Shown here piece after piece: positions 53,888-63,141 of a stretch of DNA of 64,000 bases. The DNA is from Cohnella abietis (GTDB lineage: Bacteria; Bacillota; Bacilli; Paenibacillales; Paenibacillaceae). The DNA is taken from contig NZ_AP019400.1 in NCBI RefSeq assembly GCF_004295585.1, forward strand, positions 5,921,501 through 5,985,500, read 5' to 3'. The notes under the pieces are model-generated. The model was not told the origin of the DNA, did no database searches, and worked only from the letters and a program-made list of their open reading frames with translations. The position numbers were made by a program, and so were the translations under genes. Position 1 is the stretch's first letter; each line of letters begins with the position of its first letter.

Positions 53888-55711
53888 CTATATTACGATT
53901 TTATGCGGAAGAACAAGTGTTACCTGGGTTTCCTGTCCAGCAACGCTATGTATAGATAAGCCGTAATTTTTCCCAAAGTGGAGCTGAATGCGCTTCTGGA
54001 CATTTAACAAACCGATGCCGAACGGTGGGGATTCCGGTAGAGACTGCTCATCATTTGCAAGCCATACTTGTAAGCGTTGAAGCTCACTTTCCGCAATTCC
54101 CCGGCCCTTGTCCTCTATAATGAGAATCAGCGTATCCCCCTCTTCTCTGCCTTCCAATGTTATCGTACCGATGACTTGATTGGCTTCCATTCCATGCACA
54201 ATGGCGTTCTCAACGATCGGCTGCAACGTGAAGCGCAGCACATTATGGTTTAGCAAATTTTCTGGAAATTGATATTGCATAACGATATGTTCACCATATC
54301 GAATATTCATAACCTTAATATAGTTATCTAAGTATTGTATTTCCTCTCGCAAAGTCCACACGAGTGAAGGATTATTATAAATAGGTTTAAGTAGGTTGGA
54401 CAAAAACGTAATGCTATCGGCTATATTTTTCGATTGAATGGCTATCGCCATCCACTTGATCGTATTTAAAGTGTTGTATAAGAAATGAGGCTGCAGCTGG
54501 GATTGTAGCAAACTAATTTCGATTTTCCGTTTTTCTTTTTCAGCTGCTTTGTCCCTCTCTACCAATTCATAAATGCTTTGCGACATCCGGTTAAATCCTC
54601 GGGTAAGCATGCCGATTTCATTGTCGACATTTTCTAAAGTAGTGCCCAGGCGCCCCTTTCCCACTTCCCCCATTGCTACAGTTAAACGTCGAAGAGGCAT
54701 CGTGATTTTGCGAATAAAATAGAAGGATAAAATTAAAGCAAAAGTGACATTGCCAATGACAATCCACATCATTTTACTTCGTAACGACCAGACGTCTCTA
54801 ACTAAATCACTAATTTGCACATAACGTACTAATGTCCAGTCTGTCTCCCCCATGCGATAGTAAATGACTTGCCTATCTTTCTCGGTAAAGCTGCCGTATT
54901 CACTGTCGTTCAGTTCCAATAATTGTAGGGCTACCTTCGATCTGATCGCAGGCTTATTGGAGCTAGACACAATGCTACCGCTGTCGTCAAAAAGAAACGT
55001 TTCATCCTCGCTAGATTTGGATAGGTTGCCGTACATGCTTTCTAATAGACTTTCATTCACACTAATAACGAATGCGTTCCACTTTTTGCTGTATATCGTG
55101 CTGAATCCGCGAACAACCGATATCATAGGCTCGTTTAACGGTCTATAGCTTAAATCTTGAAGCAATCGCTCTGACACCTCAGGCCCTCCCCATATTATGT
55201 CGCCCAACGTACGGTTGGCACCTTCATACACAGAAGCTATCGTCTTCCAGTGCTCTTGATCCTTTTCATTGATCACAATGGGCTCGTCACCACGCAACCC
55301 AATAATAGAGCCGTCGGATGACAAAAAATAAATCGACGCTATAAAATCGTAATTTTTGATTAGCATTGATAATTGACTGAGGAGTCCATTAATCTGGATG
55401 ACATCATCTGCATCGTAATCTGTGCCATCCTTCTCCTTATTCATGTAGCTGTCGATTTCGGGATTAAGCAGCAGCAGCTTTGACACCTTGTCCATTTCCG
55501 TACGAAATCCTTGTATTCGGTGCTCCGTTTGTTGGAATAATCGTAGAGTAGAATCTTCGCTTCGCGTTTTCAGAATATCCAGAACGCCGTAGTAGATCAG
55601 AACAGAGCTTGACACAAGCACTATGATGCTCATGATCATGAAGGAGAAAACGAGCTGTGCACGAATGCTCTGCCAAAACCTGCGGAACAGCGAAATACTA
55701 CTATTAATCAT
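53888..55711 (-). CDS. YesM-type sensor histidine kinase
   Basis: A 607-residue membrane kinase. Two membrane segments (about residues 17-38 and 310-330) enclose an extracellular sensing domain. A HAMP domain (FIRKITMPLRRLTVAM) follows. The kinase core carries LQSQLQPHFLYNTLNTIKW with the histidine near residue 407, the N box QPIVENAIVHGME and the glycine boxes IIEDKGRGIAE and FGIGLLNVQKR. It begins three bases after its response regulator gene, the reverse of the gene order in the first locus. Confidence 0.92.
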   Translation of the reverse strand: MINSSISLFRRFWQSIRAQLVFSFMIMSIIVLVSSSVLIYYGVLDILKTRSEDSTLRLFQQTEHRIQGFRTEMDKVSKLLLLNPEIDSYMNKEKDGTDYDADDVIQINGLLSQLSMLIKNYDFIASIYFLSSDGSIIGLRGDEPIVINEKDQEHWKTIASVYEGANRTLGDIIWGGPEVSERLLQDLSYRPLNEPMISVVRGFSTIYSKKWNAFVISVNESLLESMYGNLSKSSEDETFLFDDSGSIVSSSNKPAIRSKVALQLLELNDSEYGSFTEKDRQVIYYRMGETDWTLVRYVQISDLVRDVWSLRSKMMWIVIGNVTFALILSFYFIRKITMPLRRLTVAMGEVGKGRLGTTLENVDNEIGMLTRGFNRMSQSIYELVERDKAAEKEKRKIEISLLQSQLQPHFLYNTLNTIKWMAIAIQSKNIADSITFLSNLLKPIYNNPSLVWTLREEIQYLDNYIKVMNIRYGEHIVMQYQFPENLLNHNVLRFTLQPIVENAIVHGMEANQVIGTITLEGREEGDTLILIIEDKGRGIAESELQRLQVWLANDEQSLPESPPFGIGLLNVQKRIQLHFGKNYGLSIHSVAGQETQVTLVLPHKIVI

Positions 55712-55714
55712 CGC

Positions 55715-57322
55715 TTAGCCCCCTTGAGCCTCGTTTTGTATCGTCCATTTCCTGCGAAATTCTTTAGGACCTATCCCGTTTAGCTTCTTGAATGCCCGAC
55801 TGAAATAGCTCTGGTTTGCAAATCCGGTCTGTTCGGCAATTTCATAGGTTTTACTGAAGGTACTGAGCAATAGCTCCTTTGCTCTATCAATCCGGTATTG
55901 CAGCAAGTAATCGGCAAAATTGATTCCCACTTCCTTCTTAAACAAGCTGCTCAAGTAATTCGGGCTCACATGAACAACCTGTGCTAGCTCCACCAATGTC
56001 AGCTCCCTTTTATGGTTCACATCAATGTATCGAATGACATCAGAAATCTCTTTGCTTATCGTAGCTTTATTGGACATGTAATCGCCGATTGTATGCAGGT
56101 AAGTACGAAATACGTCCACCAATTCCTGTAACGTTCGCGCTCCAGTAATACGATCGCTATAATCCGAAACAATTTCCGGTATGTCCAATTTGGACAGCCG
56201 CATGGAGAGCGCAGCCATCAATACCCAGTTCTTAAATGTTCGTTTCATTTCCGTTGTATTTACAGTACTTTCCTTGTCTAAGAGCATCCGCATCGATTTC
56301 TCAAGCGCTTTTTTCGCAGTATCATTCGTTTGCCAATCACGTACAAGCTGGAGAAGCACATTGCGCGTTTCTTCAGGAATAAGCAAGCTGTGCTGTCCAC
56401 CTACATAGGTGTTCGAGCCCCTTCCTAGAATAAATCTGTCCTCCAATATCTCTAAGCATTCACTATACTGAGCTTTCATTGAATGATAACCGCTCTGCGC
56501 ACGATTGATTACGAACGAGACGGAGATATTAAAATACATGTTCATGACATGACGAACATGCTCGACAATGGTATGAATCGTTTCGGTAATTTGCTGCTCG
56601 CTGCAAAGCTCATCGAAGCCAAATACAAGTAAATATTTGCTGTCCGCATCAGCGAATGCTTCTCCGCAGCCGTAATTCGTCAACACTTCACTCAGCACAT
56701 TCAGTAGTGACATACGGACTAATTGTCCCTTATGATCTTTAAAACGCTTACATAATAGATCAAAATTGTCGATCTCCATAAGTGTAACGACTACCCGATG
56801 CGGATGCAGCCTCATACCCAAGCCTGCAGCTTTGGCTGCAAACTCAGCCTCGCTGTACCGTGAACCAAGCAAGTATTCTTTAATGAGATTATCTTTAAGA
56901 ACGGGGATGTCCACGTCCATCTTAACGTGACCCGAATTATTCATTCGGTCGAGCTTCTCCTTAATTTTCGCCAATACTCTACCCATATCTTCCGTAGTCA
57001 TTTCCAGCTTCAAAATATAGTCTTGCACATGATGAGCCAACGCTTTGCGCACTGTATCGAAATCTTCCACACAGGTCAGGATGACGATCTGCGCTTCTGA
57101 ATTCATTTCACGTACTCTTGCAATTAACTCCATTCCATCCATAATCGGCATCTTAATGTCCGTAATAAGCAATTCTGGCTTTTCCCTTTGGTAGATATCT
57201 AAGGCTTCCATACCGTTCGCTGCATCCGCGATCACGGTCATATTATAGTCGCTCCAATTGATCGAATGCTTTAACCCTAATCTCACTAACATTTCGTCCT
57301 CGGCAATAAGTACCCGATACAT
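55715..57322 (-). CDS. YesN-type response regulator with AraC DNA-binding domain
   Basis: About 535 residues. The receiver domain has the acidic pocket AEDE at 7-10, Asp55 in TDIKMPIMDG and a lysine in ILKLEM near residue 105. A long linker precedes a C-terminal AraC-type domain (LVELAQVVHVSPNYLSSLFK and YEIAEQTGFANQSYFSRAFK). ATG 57322 follows GGGGGGATC; the frame extends to 57358 without ribosome binding site support. It is the first gene of the regulator pair that precedes the importer. Confidence 0.92.
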   Translation of the reverse strand: MYRVLIAEDEMLVRLGLKHSINWSDYNMTVIADAANGMEALDIYQREKPELLITDIKMPIMDGMELIARVREMNSEAQIVILTCVEDFDTVRKALAHHVQDYILKLEMTTEDMGRVLAKIKEKLDRMNNSGHVKMDVDIPVLKDNLIKEYLLGSRYSEAEFAAKAAGLGMRLHPHRVVVTLMEIDNFDLLCKRFKDHKGQLVRMSLLNVLSEVLTNYGCGEAFADADSKYLLVFGFDELCSEQQITETIHTIVEHVRHVMNMYFNISVSFVINRAQSGYHSMKAQYSECLEILEDRFILGRGSNTYVGGQHSLLIPEETRNVLLQLVRDWQTNDTAKKALEKSMRMLLDKESTVNTTEMKRTFKNWVLMAALSMRLSKLDIPEIVSDYSDRITGARTLQELVDVFRTYLHTIGDYMSNKATISKEISDVIRYIDVNHKRELTLVELAQVVHVSPNYLSSLFKKEVGINFADYLLQYRIDRAKELLLSTFSKTYEIAEQTGFANQSYFSRAFKKLNGIGPKEFRRKWTIQNEAQGG

Positions 57323-57435
57323 ATCCGATCCCCCCTCGATGACGTACTGTAATTTCATAGGCTCAATTATTCTGCAGATGGATAATTATAATATAACAAC
57401 AATACTAAAAGATTTAATAGGATTGATTCACAATT

Positions 57436-57499
57436 CTGAATTATTTCCGGGTAAACCTTACGAAATTCAATTCATCTCCCTCGTTCCATTGACTATAGT
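57436..57499 (+). promoter_or_regulatory. Shared activator/promoter element, copy C
   Basis: On the plus strand CTGA (57436), TATTTCC, CTTAC and CAATTC lead to ACTATAGT (57492-57499). All block distances equal those of copies A and B. The isomerase ATG follows 38 bases later. Confidence 0.7.
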
Positions 57500-57537
57500 G
57501 GTGATAGTCATACAACAATGAGGGGTGGTAACAGTCA

Positions 57538-58401
57538 ATGAAATGGGGAATCAGCACTTACAGCTTAAGTCGCGCCATAATCGCGGGAGAAATGACCGTG
57601 CCGGACGTTATCGAATGGACGAAGGAAATCGGCGGCGACCACGTCGAAATCGTACCGATCGGCTATGATCTGACGCAACAACCGGAGCTCGTTCCGGCTA
57701 TTCGACGCAAAGCCGAGCAAGTGGGACTGGACATCTCGAACTATACCGTCAGCGCCAACTTCATATGCGCGGATGAGTCGAGCTTGAAGCAGGAAATCGA
57801 ACGGGTTAAACGAGAGGTAGATATCGCAAACGAGCTTGGCGTGAAGCTGTTCCGTCATGACGTTGCATCCAGACCACCGGAACAAACGTCGATCGTGTTT
57901 TTCCAGAGCGACTTGCCATTGCTGGCGGATGCATGCAGACAAATTGCCGATTACGCGTCCAGCTATGGCATTACGACTAGCGTGGAAAATCACGGCTTTT
58001 ACATGCAAGCCAGTGAACGAGTGGAAAGCTTAATCCATGCGGTCGGACGGCCAAACTTCAAAACGACGTTAGACATAGGCAATTTCATGTGTGTCGACGA
58101 GAGCTCGATTAAAGGTGTCAGGAACAATGTCGGACTTGCTTCGATGATTCACCTGAAGGATTTCTATCTTCGTTCCAAGCATCATAATCCCGGTCAAGGA
58201 TGGTTCCAAACCTCCAGCGGAGATTATTTGCGGGGAGCGATCGTCGGCCAGGGAGATATCGACATGCGCGAAGTACTTCGCATCATTAAAGCTTCCGGTT
58301 ATGACGGATATATATCAATTGAATTTGAAGGCATAGAGGATTGCCGCAGCGGAACCTTATTCGGCTTCGAAAACGCCAAGCGCATATGGAATGAAGTTTA
58401 A
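57538..58401 (+). CDS. Sugar phosphate isomerase/epimerase (xylose-isomerase-like TIM barrel)
   Basis: A 287-residue AP-endonuclease-2-fold enzyme. Candidate metal ligands are the glutamate in SVENHGF, the aspartate in TTLDIGNF, the histidine in IHLKDFY and the glutamate in SIEFEG, the set seen in sugar epimerases and dehydratases of this fold. It probably interconverts a ketose or keto-sugar in the cytoplasm. GGGGTGG precedes the ATG by nine bases. It is monocistronic, transcribed from element C and ended by a terminator at 58431-58467. Confidence 0.88.
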   Translation: MKWGISTYSLSRAIIAGEMTVPDVIEWTKEIGGDHVEIVPIGYDLTQQPELVPAIRRKAEQVGLDISNYTVSANFICADESSLKQEIERVKREVDIANELGVKLFRHDVASRPPEQTSIVFFQSDLPLLADACRQIADYASSYGITTSVENHGFYMQASERVESLIHAVGRPNFKTTLDIGNFMCVDESSIKGVRNNVGLASMIHLKDFYLRSKHHNPGQGWFQTSSGDYLRGAIVGQGDIDMREVLRIIKASGYDGYISIEFEGIEDCRSGTLFGFENAKRIWNEV

Positions 58402-58430
58402 GGGACCGTAATTCAAAAACCTACCCATAT

Positions 58431-58467
58431 CGAAAGAGCCGTAGCATTCAGCCGCGGCTCTTTCTTC
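58431..58467. terminator. Bidirectional terminator between convergent genes
   Basis: CGAAAGAGCCG pairs with CGGCTCTTTC, followed by TTCGTTCTT on the plus strand. It lies between the stops of the isomerase gene and the convergent oxidoreductase gene. Confidence 0.75.
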
Positions 58468-58479
58468 GTTCTTATACTT

Positions 58480-59688
58480 CTATACATATTTGATCTTGGA
58501 TCTATTCTTAGTAAAGTTAGGAAATTCAACCGGCTTTCCATTCGCTGCCACGGATTGAACCGACAGCGGAAATACACAGCTAATGGCTACGGCATCATAG
58601 ACGTCAACAGCCGGGCGTCGTCCTTCTAGAACAGCAGAAACAAATTCCTCCATTACGAAATAGTCTCCGCCAAACCCCGCCTCTTCCGCCTTAGCTCGAT
58701 CTTTCTTCCAAGAGGGATGCTCGTACTCGGGTGCCAGTTCCCAGATTGACTCCCACTGAACCGTCCCTTGGTGCGATCTGTCGGGCGATCGGCTATCCAT
58801 CCAAACGAGCGGGTCCTCCCCTTCTCTCCGAGCCGACAGGAAAGCACCCTTTGTCCCTTGCAGGCCAAAATGCGCGTAATTGAACGGACGGGCCGAGGAA
58901 AAATCGTTACGCAGATAGATGACTGCCCCCTGCTTGGTCCGAATTAAAGTGAGCGAAGAATCTCCTTGCTGCCAATAGTCAGGCTTCGCCCCCGGGTGAT
59001 CGGCTCCGAACGTCTCTGCGAAGTAGCCACTTTGGGACGAAGGCTTAGACACGATCGTCGTCATATAGTCGAACTCGTCTCCGCGATGAATACCAAGCCA
59101 TTGGCATACCGGACCCAGCGAGTGGGTTGGATAGTTGTTGCCGTTATAATCTCTCAGCATCTCGCCTCTCCACGTCAGTCGGCTGTCTTCGAAATGGCTG
59201 ATTGCTCGCAAATCGTGAATATAACCGCATTCCGCATGGGTAATCTCGCCAAACTCACCTTGATCCACCATGTTCTTGACCATCATATTCAAGCGGAAAT
59301 AATTGAAGTTTTCTGCCATCATGTAGATCATTCCCGTCTGCTCCACCGTCTCAACGAGCTCCCAACAATCCTCAATCGTGTGGGCGGCTGCGACTTCGCT
59401 TAAGACATGCTTCCCTGCCTTCATCGCTTGCACAGCCTGCTTGGCATGAAGCATCATCGGCGTTGCCAGCAGCACCGCATCGATCGAAGAATCGTTCAGC
59501 AACTCATTGAAGTCTGTATACGTCTTAATCCCGGGATTGTTTAACCGCCAATTGTTCAATACAGCTTCATTCAGATCGCAAACGGCGACCATTTGGACTT
59601 TATCAGACAACATAGCAACAGACTTGCTGTAACTACCGCCGCGAACTCCTCCCACGACAGCCAATCGTACTGGTTGATTTGCTCCCAC
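58480..59688 (-). CDS. Gfo/Idh/MocA family oxidoreductase
   Basis: About 402 residues. The N-terminal Rossmann motif is VVGGVRGGSYSKS, preceded by a short polar lead. Where most relatives have EKP, this protein reads SEVAAAHT, so the lysine is absent, as in the homologue at 753-1826. I place the start at GTG 59688, nine bases after AAGGAG. The GTG at 59718 has no ribosome binding site. It lies behind element copy B and convergent with the isomerase, so the two may act in one sugar pathway as oxidation and isomerisation. Confidence 0.85.
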   Translation of the reverse strand: MGANQPVRLAVVGGVRGGSYSKSVAMLSDKVQMVAVCDLNEAVLNNWRLNNPGIKTYTDFNELLNDSSIDAVLLATPMMLHAKQAVQAMKAGKHVLSEVAAAHTIEDCWELVETVEQTGMIYMMAENFNYFRLNMMVKNMVDQGEFGEITHAECGYIHDLRAISHFEDSRLTWRGEMLRDYNGNNYPTHSLGPVCQWLGIHRGDEFDYMTTIVSKPSSQSGYFAETFGADHPGAKPDYWQQGDSSLTLIRTKQGAVIYLRNDFSSARPFNYAHFGLQGTKGAFLSARREGEDPLVWMDSRSPDRSHQGTVQWESIWELAPEYEHPSWKKDRAKAEEAGFGGDYFVMEEFVSAVLEGRRPAVDVYDAVAISCVFPLSVQSVAANGKPVEFPNFTKNRSKIKYV

Positions 59689-59727
59689 TTCTCTTCTCTC
59701 CTTAGGCGATAACGCCACTATGGTTCA

Positions 59728-59810
59728 GAACTACCTTCACTATAGTCCGAACGCGAGAGCCCAAGAATGGAAAGAAGTAAGACGTAACCGGAAAATAGTC
59801 AGATGATCGC
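59728..59810 (-). promoter_or_regulatory. Shared activator/promoter element, copy B
   Basis: On the minus strand CTGA (59802), ATTTTCC, CTTAC, CCATTC and ACTATAGT (ending 59739) have the same spacing as copies A and C. It shares the 18-base run CTTACTTCTTTCCATTCT with copy A. It lies 50 bases before the GTG of the oxidoreductase. Confidence 0.75.
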
Positions 59811-59829
59811 GGCCCCTTGTTTTAACTGA

Positions 59830-59865
59830 AGAAAGGACGATTGCACAATCGCAATCGCCCTTTCT
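59830..59865 (-). terminator. Terminator of the third importer operon
   Basis: On the minus strand AGAAAGGGCGATTGC pairs with GCAATCGTCCTTTCT with one mismatch; TTC follows. It lies ten bases after the solute-binding protein stop and separates it from element B. Confidence 0.7.
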
Positions 59866-59874
59866 AAGCTTATT

Positions 59875-61203
59875 TTATTTTTTCAAGCTGTCCCAAGTGC
59901 TTTGGAATGTTTCGAGCATTTGTTCCTTCGTTTTTTGATTGCCTACATAACCTTGCATAACATCGCCGAACTTCTTACTGGAGGCTTCGCCCTGCGGGAA
60001 CTTGAACCAGTTCCATGAGAGAACCTTGCCTTCTTTATTATATTTGATGATGTCGCTAGCCAATGCTCCTAGGTCCTCTTCAGTTGCTTCAATCGTAGTT
60101 AGAGCTGGAATGAACTTAAATTGTTTCGTAATGTAGCTTTTACCTGTCTCAGAAGTAACTAACCAATTTAGGAAATCCTTAGCCTCTTGCTTCACGGCTG
60201 AGTTCTTATTAATAACCCAGTTGTTCGGCACACCGACGAATAGCTTATCGCTAGCAGCTGCATCATCGCTGATTGGCATTGGAAGGAAGCCAATATTGAT
60301 ATCAGGGTTAGTTTTAGTAATTTGAACCTGTGTCCAGTTGCCTTGCTGCATCATCGCTGCTTTGCCATTAGAGAAATCGGTAACCTCAGTATTGTAGTCC
60401 GTTTGCAAAGGATTTTTGTTGCCGTACTTAATCGTTAAGTCAAACAGCTTAACCCAGTTCTCGAACACGGCATTCCCCGTAATTTTCTCCGAGCCATTGT
60501 TCAAGCCTTCGATAAATTTATTAGGATCTGCCTGAAGCGCGAACGGCAGATTCACAAAGTGGTTGCCGAGTACCCACCATTCTGCATACCCATTCTCGAA
60601 AGGAGTAATCCCATTATCCTGTAGCTTCTTCGCTGCTGCTTCAAGCTGTGTTAAGGTTTTAGGCAATTCGGTAATGCCTGCTTTAGCAAACAAATCTTTA
60701 TTGTAGATGTAACCATATCCTTCGACACCGATCGGCATTCCGTAGAGCTTGCCGTCATTAGTCATTGGCTCATCTGTTCCTTTAACTAAATCCTTCACCC
60801 ATGGTTGATCGGACAGATCTTCGAGGTTCTCAAGCCATAGATTTAAATCCGAGAAGCCACCGTTGTTGAAAATATCTGGCTTGTCGCCTGAGTTAAATTT
60901 AGCCTTTAGTGCAGCGCCGTAATCGGCTCCACCGCCAACCGTTTCAATTTGGATTTTCACACCTGTTTCTTTCTCATATTCATTAACCAAGAGCTGCAAC
61001 TGCTCTGCAATTTCAACCTTAAATTGAAACATCTTAATCGTTACATTTTTCTTGGGCGGGCTAGTGCTTTCTGCTGGTGAATTTGATTCCGATGCCGAGT
61101 TCCCTGGAGACTGCGAAGACGATGCGTCCTTCTTGCCGCAGCCAGTAAGAACAATCATCACCACTAACATCGCGGACAATACGAGCATAGACATTTTTTT
61201 CAT
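59875..61203 (-). CDS. Sugar-binding lipoprotein of the third ABC importer
   Basis: A 442-residue solute-binding protein with lipobox LTGC at about residues 19-22 and a Ser/Pro-rich linker. The mature part begins VTIKMFQFKVEIAEQLQLLV. GKLYGMPIGVEGYGYIYNKD and the GKAAMMQQGNWTQ motif are typical of cluster 1 binding proteins. GGGAGG precedes the ATG. It is downstream of its two permeases, about 130 bases away. Confidence 0.9.
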   Translation of the reverse strand: MKKMSMLVLSAMLVVMIVLTGCGKKDASSSQSPGNSASESNSPAESTSPPKKNVTIKMFQFKVEIAEQLQLLVNEYEKETGVKIQIETVGGGADYGAALKAKFNSGDKPDIFNNGGFSDLNLWLENLEDLSDQPWVKDLVKGTDEPMTNDGKLYGMPIGVEGYGYIYNKDLFAKAGITELPKTLTQLEAAAKKLQDNGITPFENGYAEWWVLGNHFVNLPFALQADPNKFIEGLNNGSEKITGNAVFENWVKLFDLTIKYGNKNPLQTDYNTEVTDFSNGKAAMMQQGNWTQVQITKTNPDINIGFLPMPISDDAAASDKLFVGVPNNWVINKNSAVKQEAKDFLNWLVTSETGKSYITKQFKFIPALTTIEATEEDLGALASDIIKYNKEGKVLSWNWFKFPQGEASSKKFGDVMQGYVGNQKTKEQMLETFQSTWDSLKK

Positions 61204-61333
61204 AATAATTGCCTCCCTTATATTTCTTTATTTGTTATAAAACTCATTTTATAGAGGAAAATTAACCAGTAACACCGAGAAAATTGAACGATTAGGGGTA
61301 ACATATTGTCATTGGTTCCGCTGCCCCACAAGT

Positions 61334-62170
61334 TTAACCTTTAATCGATCCGGCAGTAATTCCTTCGACAATGTGCTTCTGCATCGCGAGAAAGAACAGG
61401 ATGATCGGTAACACACCAAGCGTAAGCGCAGCTAGGGCAAGATCCCATTGTTTCATATATTGACCGAAGAAAGAATACGTCGCAAGCGGTATTGTACGTG
61501 TCTCAGGTCCACTAATGATTAGTAGAGGCAATAGAAAATCGTTCCAAATCCAGAGACTATTCAGCAAAACAATCGTTACAGTCACTGGCTTAAGAAGTGG
61601 GAAAACAATTCTCCAGAATACCCCGAATGTTGAACTTCCGTCCACGATTGCTGCTTCTTCTACCTCAAGCGGAATGGATTTAACAAAACCATGATAGAGG
61701 AACAAATTCAAGGACACTCCGAAACCAAAGTAACAAAGGATTACGCCCCAGATGTGATTGAGAAAGCCGACCGTTCCGGCTAATTTCACCAATGGAATCA
61801 TAATCGACTCAAATGGAATAATCATTGCTGAGACGAACAGCATGAACAAAACTTGATTCAAACGACTATTGTTTCTCACCATTCGGTATGCGGCCATTGA
61901 ACTAATGATGACAAGACCCACATTACTAGCAATTGTAATGATCAATGAATTCATGAACACCGTCGGAAAGCGCATGATCCGCCATGCTTCCGTATAGTTA
62001 TGGAGGCTAAATGCTTTCGGCAGACTCGTCGTATTCGCGAGTAGCTCTGCGAAAGGCTTGAATGAATTCGTTAATACAAAGTAGAACGGTACGAGAAAAG
62101 CAATCGCGATAAGGATACCCAACACTTCTAAAGAAAACAAGCGTGCGGTATATCGTTTAGTGGTTTCCAT
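61334..62170 (-). CDS. Carbohydrate ABC transporter permease, MalG type
   Basis: A 278-residue membrane protein with six segments. The EAA loop is EAAIVDGSSTFGVFWRIVFP and the tail is GITAGSIKG. The ATG overlaps the last base of the upstream permease stop codon (TAATG), so the genes are coupled. Confidence 0.9.
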   Translation of the reverse strand: METTKRYTARLFSLEVLGILIAIAFLVPFYFVLTNSFKPFAELLANTTSLPKAFSLHNYTEAWRIMRFPTVFMNSLIITIASNVGLVIISSMAAYRMVRNNSRLNQVLFMLFVSAMIIPFESIMIPLVKLAGTVGFLNHIWGVILCYFGFGVSLNLFLYHGFVKSIPLEVEEAAIVDGSSTFGVFWRIVFPLLKPVTVTIVLLNSLWIWNDFLLPLLIISGPETRTIPLATYSFFGQYMKQWDLALAALTLGVLPIILFFLAMQKHIVEGITAGSIKG

Positions 62171-63048
62171 TAGGATTCCACCTCCCGTTTCTTCGTGATG
62201 GTGACTTGAACGACGGTAATAAGAGCAACGATCAGAAAGAAGATAACGGCCTTCGCACTACCCAATCCTAGAGCATTGTTCCGGAATGCTTCTTGATAGA
62301 TATTAAGGGACACAGACTCCGTAGAATTGAACGGACCTCCCTTGGTCAGGGACACAATGAGATCGAACACTTTGAACCCCCATGACAACGTAAGGAACAA
62401 GCATACGGTAATTGACGGCATAATGAGCGGCACCGTAATCTTGTAAAGCATTTGCAGTTTCGTTGCCCCATCAATTCGAGCAGCTTCAATTAAATCCTTA
62501 GGCACATTAGTTAAGCCAGCGATATAGATGACCATCACGTAACCAGCGCCTTTCCAGACTGTCACGATAACAACACCCCAGAATGCTGTAGGTGCATCGC
62601 CTAACCATGGAAGATTGAAGAACGCTAAGCCAGTATGTTCTCCGATTGAGGCAAAACCTTTCACAAAAATAAAGCTCCAGATAAAGCCTAGCAGCAATCC
62701 ACCAATAACGTTCGGCATAAAGAAGATCGTTCTGAGGATATTACGCAGCTTTAATGCTTGAGTAAGTAGCAATGCCAAGAGAAAACCGACGAGATTGGTC
62801 AGTAGGACTCCCGTAATCGCGTAGCGGAACGTAAACACGAATGACTTGTAATAATCGCTATCATGAAATAAGATTTTCTTGTAATTTTCAATGCCAATCC
62901 ATGTTACTGTTGTACTTACGCCATTCCATTCTGTGAAGGAATAATAAATACTCATGAAGAACGGTATAACGACTATGATTACGAAGAAGAAGACTGCGGG
63001 TCCGATAAACAGAAGCTGATACAATCGTTTTTTGCTGGCAGATTCCAT
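62170..63048 (-). CDS. Carbohydrate ABC transporter permease, MalF type
   Basis: About 292 residues with six membrane segments. The EAA loop is EAARIDGATKLQMLYKITVP. ATG 63048 follows a G-rich ribosome binding site and gives the family's usual N-terminus (ASKKRLYQLLFIGPAVFFFV). The frame stays open to 63111 without support. It is divergent from the sensor kinase gene at the right edge, about 90 bases apart. No ATPase gene accompanies this importer either. Confidence 0.9.
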   Translation of the reverse strand: MESASKKRLYQLLFIGPAVFFFVIIVVIPFFMSIYYSFTEWNGVSTTVTWIGIENYKKILFHDSDYYKSFVFTFRYAITGVLLTNLVGFLLALLLTQALKLRNILRTIFFMPNVIGGLLLGFIWSFIFVKGFASIGEHTGLAFFNLPWLGDAPTAFWGVVIVTVWKGAGYVMVIYIAGLTNVPKDLIEAARIDGATKLQMLYKITVPLIMPSITVCLFLTLSWGFKVFDLIVSLTKGGPFNSTESVSLNIYQEAFRNNALGLGSAKAVIFFLIVALITVVQVTITKKREVES

Positions 63049-63141
63049 GGCGGTTTCCCCCCCTTTTGTGCTAATGATCCAAGTATAGATTGCTAATCCC
63101 CTAGCTCCCACTGACTCTGATGATCAAAGAGGTGGAAAATA

